In this document: positions 16,267-25,694 of the stretch, piece after piece
How positions within the stretch are numbered: position 1 is the stretch's first letter
Layout: each line of letters begins with the position of its first letter
DNA from: CAYZED01 sp964477445
Lineage (GTDB): Bacteria; Bacillota; Clostridia; Lutisporales; Lutisporaceae
Reading direction: 5' to 3'
DNA: 60,054 nucleotides
NCBI GenBank assembly: GCA_964477445.1
Contig: CAYZED010000017.1
Span: forward strand, 1-60,054
Made by a program: the position numbers and the translations under genes
The notes under the pieces: generated by a model
What the model was told of the DNA's origin: nothing
Database searches by the model: none
What the model saw: only the letters and a program-made list of their open reading frames with translations

Positions 16267-17112
16267 TTATTGATTTCTTTTAAACATAGCCTTCATGCCA
16301 ATATTAGCTAAAGTATTTATTAATAATACCATCAATATTAGTATTGTTGCAGTTGCGTACATCTTATCTTTTGATATCCCCTCTGAAGCAAGTATATATA
16401 AATGAACAGATAATGTTCGCCCTGGTCTTAGAAAAGAGTCAGGCATATTCAAAGTACTTCCAGCGGTATAAATCACTGCTGCCGTTTCTCCAACTACTCT
16501 TCCAATACCCAAGATTATACCTGTAAAAATTCCAGCCATCGCCGCTGGAATAACAACTCTACTTATTGTTTGCCACTTGGTCGCCCCAAGTGCTAAACTA
16601 GCTTCTCTATAATGTAGTGGAATCATCATTATAGCTTCCTCTGAGGTTCTTATTATAGTAGGTAAGATCATAAGAGTGAGAGTCAGCGATCCAGAAAGTA
16701 TAGAATACTTCAATCCTAAAAATACAACAAAAAATGCATATCCAAACAAACCAAATATAATCGAAGGTATTCCTGCTAATGATTCGGTAGCAAACCTAAT
16801 AATTCTTATTATAGGTTTATCTCCTGCATATTCAGTAAAAAAAACAGCTGCCCCAATCCCTATTGGAGCTGCAAATAAAAGTGAAAGCATTGTTAACATA
16901 AAAGTCGTGACCATAAAAGGTAGAATTCCACCTTCACGACCCATGTTCTCAGGCCCTTTTGTTAGGAAGTCAACATCTATATAGGGTATCCCCTTAATTA
17001 GCACATCTCCAATTATTAAAAGAAGAATTATTAATGCTAACAAACCACAAATTCTTAATAAAAAGAAAGCTATTCTTTCATTATTTCTTTTATTTACTGA
17101 GATTTGTATCAC
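16267..17112 (-). CDS. pstA: Phosphate ABC transporter permease PstA (operon 1)
   Basis: The 281-residue inner-membrane permease has six predicted helices and a binding-protein-dependent permease (EAA) loop, REASLALGATKWQTISRVVIPAA. It pairs with PstC to form the phosphate channel. The start is GTG 17110-17112, overlapping the pstC stop by one base (TAGTG), with GGAGGG 8 nt upstream; this implies translational coupling. Confidence 0.9.
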   Translation of the reverse strand: MIQISVNKRNNERIAFFLLRICGLLALIILLLIIGDVLIKGIPYIDVDFLTKGPENMGREGGILPFMVTTFMLTMLSLLFAAPIGIGAAVFFTEYAGDKPIIRIIRFATESLAGIPSIIFGLFGYAFFVVFLGLKYSILSGSLTLTLMILPTIIRTSEEAIMMIPLHYREASLALGATKWQTISRVVIPAAMAGIFTGIILGIGRVVGETAAVIYTAGSTLNMPDSFLRPGRTLSVHLYILASEGISKDKMYATATILILMVLLINTLANIGMKAMFKRNQ

Positions 17113-17957
17113 TATAACACCCTCCTATTCATCAAATTTGCTATTACATTTATTATCATTATGAACACAAATAAAACAATACCTGTGGCAAACAATGCCT
17201 GCTGGTGTGTTCCGCTAGCATATCCCATCTCAATACCAATGTTCCCTGTTAAAGTCCTTGCTGACGAGAGGATACTACTTGGCATTATTGCACTATTCCC
17301 GATAATCATAATAACCGCCATGGTTTCACCTACTGCTCGTCCAAGCCCTAAAATTATCCCCGCGAGTATTCCCGATTTTGCAGCAGGGACTACAACTTTA
17401 TATATTGCTTGCCAGTGTGATGATCCAAGTGCTAATGATGCTTCTTTATATTCTCTTGGTACTGCGTTAAGCGAACTTTCCGAAATATTAATTATTGTTG
17501 GCAAAATCATAATTGCAAGTATGATGCTCGCTGCCAAAATACTAAACCCTTGATTATGAAAAGTGGTTCTAATTAATGGTACAATTACCATCATACCAAA
17601 AAGACCATATATAACTGAGGGAATTCCTGCAAGCAACTCAATCCCTGGCTTTAATATTGCCTGTGTTTTAGAACCAGCTATTTCAGCTAAGTATACTGCA
17701 CAAGCCACCCCTATTGGCACTCCTAATATAAGTGCAAGCAATGTTGTTAAAAAAGAACCTGTAATCATTGGTAGGATTCCAAAAATTTCATTAGATGGAG
17801 CCCAGGTAGTGCCTAATAGAAACTCAAGCAAACCAGTTTTGGCTATTACGGGCCATCCCTCTCTGACAATGAAAATGAAAATTAATAACACGCCCAAAAC
17901 ACCAGTGACTGCGAATAGTGCAAGTATTAATTTTATTATGTTTTCAAACTTTCTCAT
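17112..17957 (-). CDS. pstC: Phosphate ABC transporter permease PstC (operon 1)
   Basis: This permease partner of PstA has about six membrane segments and the EAA loop KEASLALGSSHWQAIYKVVVPAA. I start at ATG 17955-17957 (MRKFENIIK), which has GGTGGAAG just upstream; an ATG at 17978 is also in frame. Length is 281 residues. It starts 24 nt after pstS and overlaps pstA by one base. Confidence 0.9.
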   Translation of the reverse strand: MRKFENIIKLILALFAVTGVLGVLLIFIFIVREGWPVIAKTGLLEFLLGTTWAPSNEIFGILPMITGSFLTTLLALILGVPIGVACAVYLAEIAGSKTQAILKPGIELLAGIPSVIYGLFGMMVIVPLIRTTFHNQGFSILAASIILAIMILPTIINISESSLNAVPREYKEASLALGSSHWQAIYKVVVPAAKSGILAGIILGLGRAVGETMAVIMIIGNSAIMPSSILSSARTLTGNIGIEMGYASGTHQQALFATGIVLFVFIMIINVIANLMNRRVL

Positions 17958-17981
17958 ACTTCCACCTTCGCATATCAAGAT

Positions 17982-18845
17982 TTATCTTACAGCTTTTAAA
18001 TAATGATTACTTTCAATTAAATCTTGTCCTTCTGTTCCTAATACATAGTCAATAAATTCTTTTACAGCTCCTGTAGGTTCGTCTTTAGTTAGAAAAAGGT
18101 AAGGTCTAGCTAATTTATATGAACCACTATATATGTTTTCTGTCGTAATATCTATTCCATCCTGTTTAATTGTTTTAATCTCAGAATTACCAAGTGTAGC
18201 GCCAAATGATGCATATCCGATCGCATTCGGATCTTGTGAAACAGTTGTAATCACAGCGCCTGTGGAACCTTGTGTTATGGCGGTTTGTATAGTTTTATCT
18301 ATTTTACTATCGCCTTCTTGCACTTCTATCCCAGATAATTCAATGAAAGCACCTCTAGTACCTGATCCTTCTTCTCTTGAGACTACAGTTATTTGTGCGT
18401 CTGCGCCTCCAACATCTTTCCAATTTGTTATTACACCCGTATAAATTTTAAAGAGTTGATCTTTTGTAAGATTAGTAATTTCGTTTTTAGGATTCAAAAT
18501 CACAGCTATTCCGTCAACAGCAATTTTGAAAGTATTCAAACCTGTTTCTTCTGGCTTCAAATCTCGCGATGACATCCCTATATCAACGATTCCTTCAGTA
18601 GCTGATTTTATTCCTACTCCTGAACCTCCACCCTGAATGTCAATCCTCACATTAGGACTGTTCTCGTTGAATTTCTTAGCTAGTTCTTCTGCTAATGGTT
18701 GAACCGAAGTTGAACCACCAACAGTTATAGTTACTTCGCTTTTTTCTCCATCCTTATTTACATCACCAGTTCCATTTGAGCAAGCTGTAAAAACAAAAAG
18801 TGTAATAATTGTAATCATAAGTATTGAAAGTGTTTTCTTAAACAT
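17982..18845 (-). CDS. pstS: Phosphate-binding lipoprotein PstS (operon 1)
   Basis: This is the extracellular phosphate receptor of the Pst system, tethered by lipid. The signal peptide (MFKKTLSILMITIITLFVF) ends in a lipobox TAC with Cys at about residue 22. Phosphate-binding motifs follow: GGSTSVQPL, GGGSGVG, SREEGSGTRGAF. The start at ATG 18843-18845 has GGAGGTAG upstream. It heads operon 1 and lies behind a strong PhoP box at 18926-18953, so it is expected to be induced under phosphate starvation. It differs from PstS2 (22372-23496), which has no lipobox. Confidence 0.92.
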   Translation of the reverse strand: MFKKTLSILMITIITLFVFTACSNGTGDVNKDGEKSEVTITVGGSTSVQPLAEELAKKFNENSPNVRIDIQGGGSGVGIKSATEGIVDIGMSSRDLKPEETGLNTFKIAVDGIAVILNPKNEITNLTKDQLFKIYTGVITNWKDVGGADAQITVVSREEGSGTRGAFIELSGIEVQEGDSKIDKTIQTAITQGSTGAVITTVSQDPNAIGYASFGATLGNSEIKTIKQDGIDITTENIYSGSYKLARPYLFLTKDEPTGAVKEFIDYVLGTEGQDLIESNHYLKAVR

Positions 18846-18925
18846 TTTTTCTACCTCCATATATTTTAATTGTTCAGTTCCTATGTATACTATATCTTAT
18901 TTTCATTGCGCTATTATTTTTGACA

Positions 18926-18953
18926 GGTTAAGCAAAAGCTAACTTCGTGTTAA
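18926..18953 (-). promoter_or_regulatory. PhoP box (three TTAACA-like repeats at exact 11-bp spacing)
   Basis: On the minus strand the repeats read TTAACA (18953-18948), TTAGCT (18942-18937) and TTAACC (18931-18926), each separated by 5 nt. This is the arrangement bound by Firmicute PhoP. It lies about 80 nt before the pstS start; a TATAGT/TATACA -10-like region follows at about 18885-18895. Confidence 0.75.
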
Positions 18954-18965
18954 TTGAATGTAAAG

Positions 18966-19013
18966 AAAAGCGCCTTAGCCAGATTTATTTCTAAAAAATT
19001 AGCGTAGGCACTT
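18966..19013 (-). terminator. Probable terminator of the second pst operon
   Basis: On the minus strand AAGTGCCTACGC and GGCTAAGGCGCTT form an imperfect stem, followed by TTCTTTAC. It lies about 65 nt past the phoU2 stop. Confidence 0.5.
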
Positions 19014-19078
19014 CTCAATTTGTATTTGTATTTGTATTTAAAATAATATTAAGACTAATATTTATATTTGTATTATTC

Positions 19079-19738
19079 TTATAATAATTTACTTCTCTTA
19101 TGAACCCCTGTATTACTAAAAATTATCCATTCACAGATATTTGTGGCATGATCTCCAATCCGCTCAAGATACTTAGCAATTATCAATAAATCAGCTATTT
19201 GTTCTGAATTGCTCTCGTTTGAATTAGGAATCAAACTAATTAGTTCTTTTCTTACTATCTGATATAAATCATCTAATATATCATCTTCTTGAATTGTTTT
19301 AATAGCCATTTCTTGATCTTTTTCAACAAAAGCCTTGAGTGCATTCCTTACCATTTTTTGAGCTATTTCATTCATCATTGGTATATGTTCAATTTTTTTT
19401 AAAAATGGCGAATTAAAATTAATGGAAAGTTTTGCTATGTCAGACGCTTGGTCAGCAATTCGCTCCATATCAATAACCATTTTTATAATTGCTAATATCT
19501 CTTTAAAATCACTCGACACTGGTTGTTGAGTAAGTAACAGATGCATTCCTTTTGCTGTAATTAATTCCTCAAGCCTGTCGATTGCTTCATCCCCTTCAAT
19601 GACTTCTTTAGCTATTTTTTTATCTTGCTCAACCAATGCTTGAATGGATTTATCAATTGCTTCTATTGTGAGATTACCCATGCTTATTACTGTATTATTC
19701 ATTTCTCTTAATTCATTAAAGAATAAATCTCTTGTCAT
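19079..19738 (-). CDS. phoU: Phosphate transport regulator PhoU (operon 2)
   Basis: Two PhoU three-helix repeats are present, with VIDMERIADQASDIAK and YLERIGDHATNICE as the metal-binding helices. Length from ATG 19736-19738 is 219 residues; GAGGAG lies 8 nt upstream. The longer in-frame start at 19822 has no ribosome site and would reach into pstB. It ends the second operon and is followed by a probable terminator. Its sequence is clearly diverged from PhoU1. Confidence 0.9.
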   Translation of the reverse strand: MTRDLFFNELREMNNTVISMGNLTIEAIDKSIQALVEQDKKIAKEVIEGDEAIDRLEELITAKGMHLLLTQQPVSSDFKEILAIIKMVIDMERIADQASDIAKLSINFNSPFLKKIEHIPMMNEIAQKMVRNALKAFVEKDQEMAIKTIQEDDILDDLYQIVRKELISLIPNSNESNSEQIADLLIIAKYLERIGDHATNICEWIIFSNTGVHKRSKLL

Positions 19739-19814
19739 CAAATTAACTCCTCTTCTATTATCATTATAATGATTTAAACAATTTTGATCTTGTAGACCTA
19801 AATTATTATATAAA

Positions 19815-20564
19815 TCATCCAAATCGCCCTGTTACATATTCATGTGTCTTTTTATGTATCGGCGAAGTGAAAATTTGGTCTGTTTCACCAAACTCCAACA
19901 TTTCACCATTTAAGAAAAATGCAGTTTCGTCTGCAATTCTAATAGCCTGTTGCATATTATGAGTCACTATGACTACTGTAAATTTTTCTTTTAAGGTGTT
20001 CATAAGCTCTTCTATTTTAAATGTAGATATCGGATCTAAGGCGCTTGTGGCTTCGTCCATGAGAATTATTTCAGGTTCCATTGCAATAGACCTAGCAATA
20101 CATAAACGTTGCTGCTGACCCCCAGAAAGGCTCAGCGCTGGTTTTTTCAACCTATCTTTTACTTCTTCCCATAACGCAGCCGATTTTAAACTTTTTTCAA
20201 CTATTTCATCAAGTTTTGATTTGTGTATACCATGATATTTAGGTGCATAGACAATATTTTCATATATACTCATAGGGAACGGATTTGCCTTCTGAAATAC
20301 CATACCTATTTTTTTTCTAACTTCCATAGGATCGATTTCTTTAGAATATATATCGATTCCATTAAATAGAACCTCTCCATCAACTATCGTTCCCTCAATA
20401 ATATCATTCATTCTATTTACAGTTTTCAGGAAAGTTGACTTGCCACATCCCGACGGTCCTATAAGCGCAGTAACCTTCTTAGCTTCTATTTGAAGATTAA
20501 TTTTCTTTAAAGCATGATTGTCGCCATAAAAGAAATCAAGATTTTTTGTTTCAATAATTTTCAT
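19815..20564 (-). CDS. pstB: Phosphate ABC transporter ATPase PstB (operon 2)
   Basis: Walker A GPSGCGKST, signature LSGGQQQRLCIARS and Walker B IILMDEATSALDP are intact; note Ala in place of the usual Pro after DE. Length is 249 residues. The start has AAAGGAG a few bases upstream. It lies about 23 nt after pstA2 and about 76 nt before phoU2. Confidence 0.92.
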   Translation of the reverse strand: MKIIETKNLDFFYGDNHALKKINLQIEAKKVTALIGPSGCGKSTFLKTVNRMNDIIEGTIVDGEVLFNGIDIYSKEIDPMEVRKKIGMVFQKANPFPMSIYENIVYAPKYHGIHKSKLDEIVEKSLKSAALWEEVKDRLKKPALSLSGGQQQRLCIARSIAMEPEIILMDEATSALDPISTFKIEELMNTLKEKFTVVIVTHNMQQAIRIADETAFFLNGEMLEFGETDQIFTSPIHKKTHEYVTGRFG

Positions 20565-20587
20565 ATCCGTTTACTCCTTTCGAATTT

Positions 20588-21493
20588 TTATTTTTTCATT
20601 ACTTTGGCTACTAAAGTTGCAGTTAAATTTAGAAAAAATACTATTATCATTAAAATTGATGCAAGTGCATAAGGAATTCCCTGTGGGGCATTACCTTCTG
20701 TAGCATACAAATATAATTGAACCGTGAGGGTAGCTCCAGATTCCATAATATGAGATAAAACATTAATTGGCATATCAAATGCGATACTTGCAGTAAATAG
20801 CAGTGCCGCTGATTCTCCAACAATTCTTCCAATACTAAGTATTGTCCCAGCTAAAATGCCTGGCATGGCACAAGGTATCAAAATAGTTTTTATTAAATAA
20901 AACTTCGAAACGCCGTAGCTCATCGCACCTTCTCGATACGACTTTTCCACTGATTTCAATGATTCTTCTGTAGTTCTTGTTAAAGTCGGTAGAACCATTA
21001 TCGCTAAAGTTAATGCACCCGATAACAACGAATATCCAAGATTCAAATATGTTACAAACAAAATCATACCAAATAATCCATAAACTATCGAAGGAATCCC
21101 AGCAAGAATTTCTATAGTAGATCTAATTATCTTAACAATTCTTCCTTGACCAGAATACTCAGACAAGTATAGTGCTCCACCTATTCCAACAGGTAGTGCA
21201 AACAATAATGTTAGAACTATCATATATATTGTGTTAATTATTATCGGAAATATTCCATATGTATCGTTTAAATATGACGGCGAAGTAGAAATAAATTTCC
21301 AATTTACATAAGGCATGCCTTTAAAAAGAACAAATCCGATAATTCCAATTAAAATCGACAGCGTTAGTACTGTGGCAATATTAGTGGCTATATTTACTAA
21401 ATATGTGTAAGGTCTAAATTTTCTACCTAGATTTATTGTGTTCTCTTGCAATATTTCATCTATTGTATTTATCTTATTTATTTTTTCACTCAT
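20588..21493 (-). CDS. pstA: Phosphate ABC transporter permease PstA (operon 2)
   Basis: This 301-residue permease has a hydrophilic N-terminal extension of about 28 residues before the first helix, longer than PstA1. About six membrane segments and the EAA-type loop REGAMSYGVSKFYLIKTILIPCA are seen. Its start lies within the last codons of pstC2 (8-nt overlap), which implies coupling. Confidence 0.9.
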   Translation of the reverse strand: MSEKINKINTIDEILQENTINLGRKFRPYTYLVNIATNIATVLTLSILIGIIGFVLFKGMPYVNWKFISTSPSYLNDTYGIFPIIINTIYMIVLTLLFALPVGIGGALYLSEYSGQGRIVKIIRSTIEILAGIPSIVYGLFGMILFVTYLNLGYSLLSGALTLAIMVLPTLTRTTEESLKSVEKSYREGAMSYGVSKFYLIKTILIPCAMPGILAGTILSIGRIVGESAALLFTASIAFDMPINVLSHIMESGATLTVQLYLYATEGNAPQGIPYALASILMIIVFFLNLTATLVAKVMKK

Positions 21494-22364
21494 GTTCAGT
21501 TCCCACCTTTTTTATGAAATATCTAAACAATGAATTTATTATCATTATAAAAACGAAAAGAACTAATCCAATGCCTATTAAAACGCTTCTATGTGCTCCG
21601 TCTGCATAAGACATTTCAGCTACTATCCCTGTGGTCAAAAATCTTACTGGACCAAGTATCGATGGCATCATTGGAACATTTCCAGAAACCATCATTACAG
21701 CCATTGCTTCTCCTAGAGCTCTACCCACTCCTAATAAAATCGCTGCCATAATGCCCGATTTCGCAGCTGGCACCAAAACGTTGAAAACAGTATACTCTTT
21801 TGATACTCCTAAGGCCAAGGATGCTTCCATATAGGACTCTGGAACCGCTCTAATACTGGTTTCACTAACACTTACTATAGTTGGGAGTACCATTATTGAA
21901 AGCACTATTATTGCAGATAATAAATTTGTTCCAATTGCTAGATTGAATACTTTCCCAATAAAAGGAACAAGTATAGTTAAGCCCACTAATCCATAAATAA
22001 CAGAAGGAATGCCTGCTAGTAGATTTATCGCTGGTCTAAAAATATTCGCCAAACGATTCGGCGCAAGTTTTGCAATATTAACTGCTACTAATAAACCTAT
22101 TGGAACCCCAATTATTATTGCTCCTATGGTTCCATAAATTGATGCTAGTATAAAAGTAAAAATACCGTATGAAGGTGGTGTTTCAGTGGGTTGCCAATTT
22201 GTCCCAAGCAAGAATTCTTTAAGTCCAATTTTAAATAATACAGGTGCTCCCGAAATCACAAGGAAAGCTGTAATCAGTATTACACTAGCTACTGAAATAC
22301 CAGCTAACAAAAGCAAAATTCTATTTACTATTGTATCTGAAAGTTTTCTATTAATAATTTTCAT
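21486..22364 (-). CDS. pstC: Phosphate ABC transporter permease PstC (operon 2)
   Basis: The 292-residue permease has six predicted helices and the loop MEASLALGVSKEYTVFNVLVPAA. It follows pstS2 by only 7 nt and overlaps pstA2. The GTNWQPTE and ILAGIPSVIYGLVG motifs are typical of PstC. Confidence 0.9.
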   Translation of the reverse strand: MKIINRKLSDTIVNRILLLLAGISVASVILITAFLVISGAPVLFKIGLKEFLLGTNWQPTETPPSYGIFTFILASIYGTIGAIIIGVPIGLLVAVNIAKLAPNRLANIFRPAINLLAGIPSVIYGLVGLTILVPFIGKVFNLAIGTNLLSAIIVLSIMVLPTIVSVSETSIRAVPESYMEASLALGVSKEYTVFNVLVPAAKSGIMAAILLGVGRALGEAMAVMMVSGNVPMMPSILGPVRFLTTGIVAEMSYADGAHRSVLIGIGLVLFVFIMIINSLFRYFIKKVGTEHE

Positions 22365-22371
22365 ATATGCA

Positions 22372-23496
22372 TTAATTAACTGTTACAGTGCAGACTGCAG
22401 TTTTACCACTGTTTTCTGATTTTACTGTTATTTTGCATGTGCCTTTTTTTATTGCTTTTACAACGCCTGTAGCTGGATTAACTGTTGCAATTTTGGGGTT
22501 TGAAGAAGTATAGTTAACTGCTGTAATTGTTGCATTGGTAGGTGAAACTGTAGTTTTTAATGTAGCAGTCTTACCAACCTTTAATGCTAATTTTGTTGAA
22601 TTAAGTTTTACTGATGTTACATCAATAGTCGTTTTTGGTAGTTTTACGAACCCTTCTTTTTCAACAATAGCTTGACCTTCATCACTAAGGATATATGCTA
22701 AGAATGCTTTTGCTGCTGTGGATGGATAACTAGTTTTGTTGCTTACGAATACGAATGGTCTGTTGAATTCATAAGTTCTGTTAGCTACGTTAGCTTTATT
22801 AGCGACAACACCATTAAATGTTATTACTTTAACTGAGCTATCTATATCACCGAGTGACATATATCCTATTGCTCCAGTTGTGGCTGAAATTGTATTTTTT
22901 ACAGCTCCTGTGGTATTTTGAATCGAACAGTTATTATCATGTCTATCATATCCACTTGTTAGTTTAGTCTTGTAATCATTTGCAAATACATCTTCAAAGC
23001 ATGAACGTGTTCCGGATCCTGCTTCTCTATTAACTGTAGCGATTTCTCCGAGTGTTGAGCCTGGTGTGATTTGATTCCAGTTATTTATTTTGCCTGTGAA
23101 GATATCGAATAGTTGTGCATTTGTTATATTTGCTAAAGGGTTATTTTTATTGATTACTATTGCAACACCATCTAACGCAATAATGTCTTGATTAAGAGTT
23201 GCTTTTTCTGCATCTGTAAGACCTCTACTTGACATTCCGTAGTGAACTTTCGAACCATTTATTGCATCTGCTATTCCTGCGCCAGAACCTGTTATGTTTA
23301 CTAAGGAAACATTTACTCCAGGATTTTTTGCTTTAAAGGATTCTCTTAGTGCCTGGACTAATGGGTAAACTGAAGTTGAACCTGAGAGTCTAACAGTTCC
23401 GCTAATAGGTGCAGCATATGTTACTTGAGCCAACATACTAATAACAAGTGTTAATACTACTACGAACGAGACGATTCTTTTAGCAATTTTTTTCAT
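22372..23496 (-). CDS. pstS: Phosphate-binding PstS with C-terminal bacterial Ig-like (Big_2) domain
   Basis: Residues 1-29 are a signal peptide ending in VTYAA with no lipobox Cys, so the protein is secreted and not lipid-anchored. Residues about 30-290 are a PstS-type binding domain (LSGSTSVYPL, GSGAGIADAI, NREAGSGTRSCF). Residues about 293-374 are a Big_2 domain (VTSVKLNSTKLALKVGKTAT, then SSNPKIATVNPATGVVKAIK). The fusion is unusual: an Ig-like domain could bind the cell wall or another surface partner and so replace the lipid anchor (inference). It heads pst operon 2. SD AAGGAG lies 10 nt upstream. Confidence 0.9.
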   Translation of the reverse strand: MKKIAKRIVSFVVVLTLVISMLAQVTYAAPISGTVRLSGSTSVYPLVQALRESFKAKNPGVNVSLVNITGSGAGIADAINGSKVHYGMSSRGLTDAEKATLNQDIIALDGVAIVINKNNPLANITNAQLFDIFTGKINNWNQITPGSTLGEIATVNREAGSGTRSCFEDVFANDYKTKLTSGYDRHDNNCSIQNTTGAVKNTISATTGAIGYMSLGDIDSSVKVITFNGVVANKANVANRTYEFNRPFVFVSNKTSYPSTAAKAFLAYILSDEGQAIVEKEGFVKLPKTTIDVTSVKLNSTKLALKVGKTATLKTTVSPTNATITAVNYTSSNPKIATVNPATGVVKAIKKGTCKITVKSENSGKTAVCTVTVN

Positions 23497-23561
23497 TTAA
23501 TTTAGCTCCTTAAATTCTTTTTTATTTTACTTTGTTGAACAACTTAATACTATCATCGTAT

Positions 23562-23578
23562 TATTAAGCGATTATTAA
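23562..23578 (-). promoter_or_regulatory. Weak PhoP-like half-sites upstream of pstS2
   Basis: On the minus strand two TTAATA hexamers (23578-23573 and 23567-23562) are 11 bp apart, the PhoP-box periodicity. A third well-spaced site is absent, so the match is much weaker than that of operon 1. Confidence 0.3.
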
Positions 23579-23635
23579 GAAAAGGAGCGTTAATCTTTAA
23601 GTTTGGTTTAAATAATGTTACTATATGTTATAGAA

Positions 23636-23674
23636 TAAATAATAGGAGAGACTTTCAATCTCTCCTATTATTTA
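23636..23674. terminator. Bidirectional terminator after the GH31 gene
   Basis: AAATAATAGGAGAGA at 23637-23651 and its exact reverse complement at 23659-23673 form a perfect 15-bp stem with a 7-nt loop. It lies 5 nt beyond the GH31 stop and ends in AT-rich DNA in both directions. Confidence 0.8.
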
Positions 23675-23678
23675 AATA

Positions 23679-25652
23679 TCAAAAAATATTACTGAATTGA
23701 ATTTTAGAGCCTTCCCGTAAAAATATCGGAATAACATTCAGGGGAGCTTCATAAGTAATATATACACCACCCTCGTATACCTTTCCGTCTTTGGCGTCTT
23801 TCCAGCTTTCACCTTTTGGTAAATATACTTCTCTACTTGTTTCTCCTTCATTATATATCGGAGCTACTAATATATCCGGTCCAAACAAATATGCATCTTC
23901 GATTTTATAGCTCTCTTCATCCTGCCAATAATCATAAAACAATGGTCTCATAACCGGTATGCCTTCCTCAGATGCCAACTTCATCTGCTCCATAATATAA
24001 GGCTTGATTTTTTCACGAAGCATCATAATATTGCGAATAATACCATAAGCCTTTTCACCAAAGCTCCAGACCTCATTAGGTGCTCCCGTCAGAGTAAAAT
24101 CTTCAGTTTCCCTAGGCAACCTATTTCCATGCAATCTGAATATTGGACAAAAAACACCAAACTGAAACCAGCGGACAATTAATTCTCTAAAATACTCACT
24201 TTCGATATTTCCTCCGTGAAAACCGCCAATATCAGTTGTCCACCAAGGCATACCCGAAAAGGATACATTAAGTCCCGCTTTTATCTGCAACCTTAGTGTT
24301 TCAAAATCCGAACGAATATCTCCGGACCAAAGTACGGCGCCAAATCTTTGACTGCCTAACCATGCACTACGGCAAAGGTTTACAATATCGTTTTCACCGG
24401 CTTCTTTTAGCCCATCATAAAAGGTTTGTGCACTGCAATATGGATAAATATTTCCTACTTCCTGTCCATTTCCAAGATAATATCTTATTATTTCAAAGTC
24501 ATATGGACGCGTCTCAGGTTCAATTTCATCCAGCCAGAATAATTTAATTCCATATTTATAGTAATTTTCTTTAGCTCTATTCCAGAAAAATTCTCTGGCT
24601 TCCGGATTAGTAGCATCATAGACATTGTTTGCACCTCTTATAGTAAAGAAAACATTGGCTCCCCGTTCTGCAGTGGCCAGATATCCCTTTTCTTCGAGAT
24701 CATAATATTCAGGTAATTCGTGAGATACCGTAGGCCATATAGAAACCATTAGCTTTATTCCCATTTCATTCAGTTCATCCACCATTGCTTTTGGGTCAGG
24801 CCAATAGATAGGGTCAAATGCCCATTCTCCTTGTTCTGTCCAATGGAAAAAATCTATAACAATAACAGAAATAGGTAAGTCCCTGCGTTTGTATTCTCTT
24901 GCAACCTCTAACAGCTCTTCTTGAGTTTCATAGCGCAGTTTCGATTGCCAAAAGCCTGCCGCAAATTCTGGAAGCATGGGAGTTTTCCCATATAGCTCAG
25001 AGTATTTTTTACTAATCTCCCTAGGAGAGTCTCCGGTAAAGATCAAATAATCAATCTGCTTTGTAGCCTTAGCATTCCATCTGGTTTGATTAGTAACAAA
25101 CTCGGTATGACCTACTGCAGGATTATTCCAAACAAAGCCGTATCCTTTTGTTGAATATACAAAAGGTATATTAACCTGTGTATTTCTCTGGTCTAATAGC
25201 ATAGTACTTCCTTTAAGGTCCAACAAGTCATTTTCACGCTGTCCCATTCCAAAGAAGTGCTCTTTTCTATCAGGTAAAAAATATAAATCTGCTTCAAATG
25301 TATCACTGCTTATCGATTTATAATTTCTGGCAGGAATACACATTTCCTTTTCATTAAAATAGACTCTCCAAAATTCTTCTAGTAGAACATTATCATTTTT
25401 ATCCCGGTATTTAATTTCGCCAAACTGACTAACAGTTACACTAATGCCGCCATTTACAATTTCTGCAAACTCTTCATCAATGGTAATTTTATAGTCACAT
25501 TCTTCAGAATCTAATAATGTCCAATTTTCATCCACTATTTTACGGCCTTTGGTAGAACGGAAACGGAAGCAATCCTTACCATAAGCTTCAATTATAATAG
25601 TTTCTCTGTCAAAAACACCAACTAAACCGTTTTTTATAGCTTTAATATTCAA
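23679..25652 (-). CDS. Glycoside hydrolase family 31 (alpha-glucosidase/alpha-xylosidase type)
   Basis: This retaining alpha-glycosidase acts on non-reducing alpha-linked glucose or xylose. An N-terminal beta domain (about 1-210) precedes the TIM barrel with VIDFFHW, the catalytic nucleophile in FWLDEIEPE, the acid/base Asp in WSGDIRSDF, and WWTTDIGGF; C-terminal beta domains close it. It has about 657 residues and no signal peptide, so it is cytoplasmic. I prefer TTG 25650-25652 as start because GAGGAG lies 8 nt upstream; ATG 25676 is 8 codons longer with no such site. By eye it is less AT-rich than the pst genes, suggesting transfer. It is last in a unit with EamA and RidA. Confidence 0.85.
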   Translation of the reverse strand: MNIKAIKNGLVGVFDRETIIIEAYGKDCFRFRSTKGRKIVDENWTLLDSEECDYKITIDEEFAEIVNGGISVTVSQFGEIKYRDKNDNVLLEEFWRVYFNEKEMCIPARNYKSISSDTFEADLYFLPDRKEHFFGMGQRENDLLDLKGSTMLLDQRNTQVNIPFVYSTKGYGFVWNNPAVGHTEFVTNQTRWNAKATKQIDYLIFTGDSPREISKKYSELYGKTPMLPEFAAGFWQSKLRYETQEELLEVAREYKRRDLPISVIVIDFFHWTEQGEWAFDPIYWPDPKAMVDELNEMGIKLMVSIWPTVSHELPEYYDLEEKGYLATAERGANVFFTIRGANNVYDATNPEAREFFWNRAKENYYKYGIKLFWLDEIEPETRPYDFEIIRYYLGNGQEVGNIYPYCSAQTFYDGLKEAGENDIVNLCRSAWLGSQRFGAVLWSGDIRSDFETLRLQIKAGLNVSFSGMPWWTTDIGGFHGGNIESEYFRELIVRWFQFGVFCPIFRLHGNRLPRETEDFTLTGAPNEVWSFGEKAYGIIRNIMMLREKIKPYIMEQMKLASEEGIPVMRPLFYDYWQDEESYKIEDAYLFGPDILVAPIYNEGETSREVYLPKGESWKDAKDGKVYEGGVYITYEAPLNVIPIFLREGSKIQFSNIF

Positions 25653-25694
25653 TTTAACCACTCCTCGTAAACTCATTTTAAAAAATAATATAAA

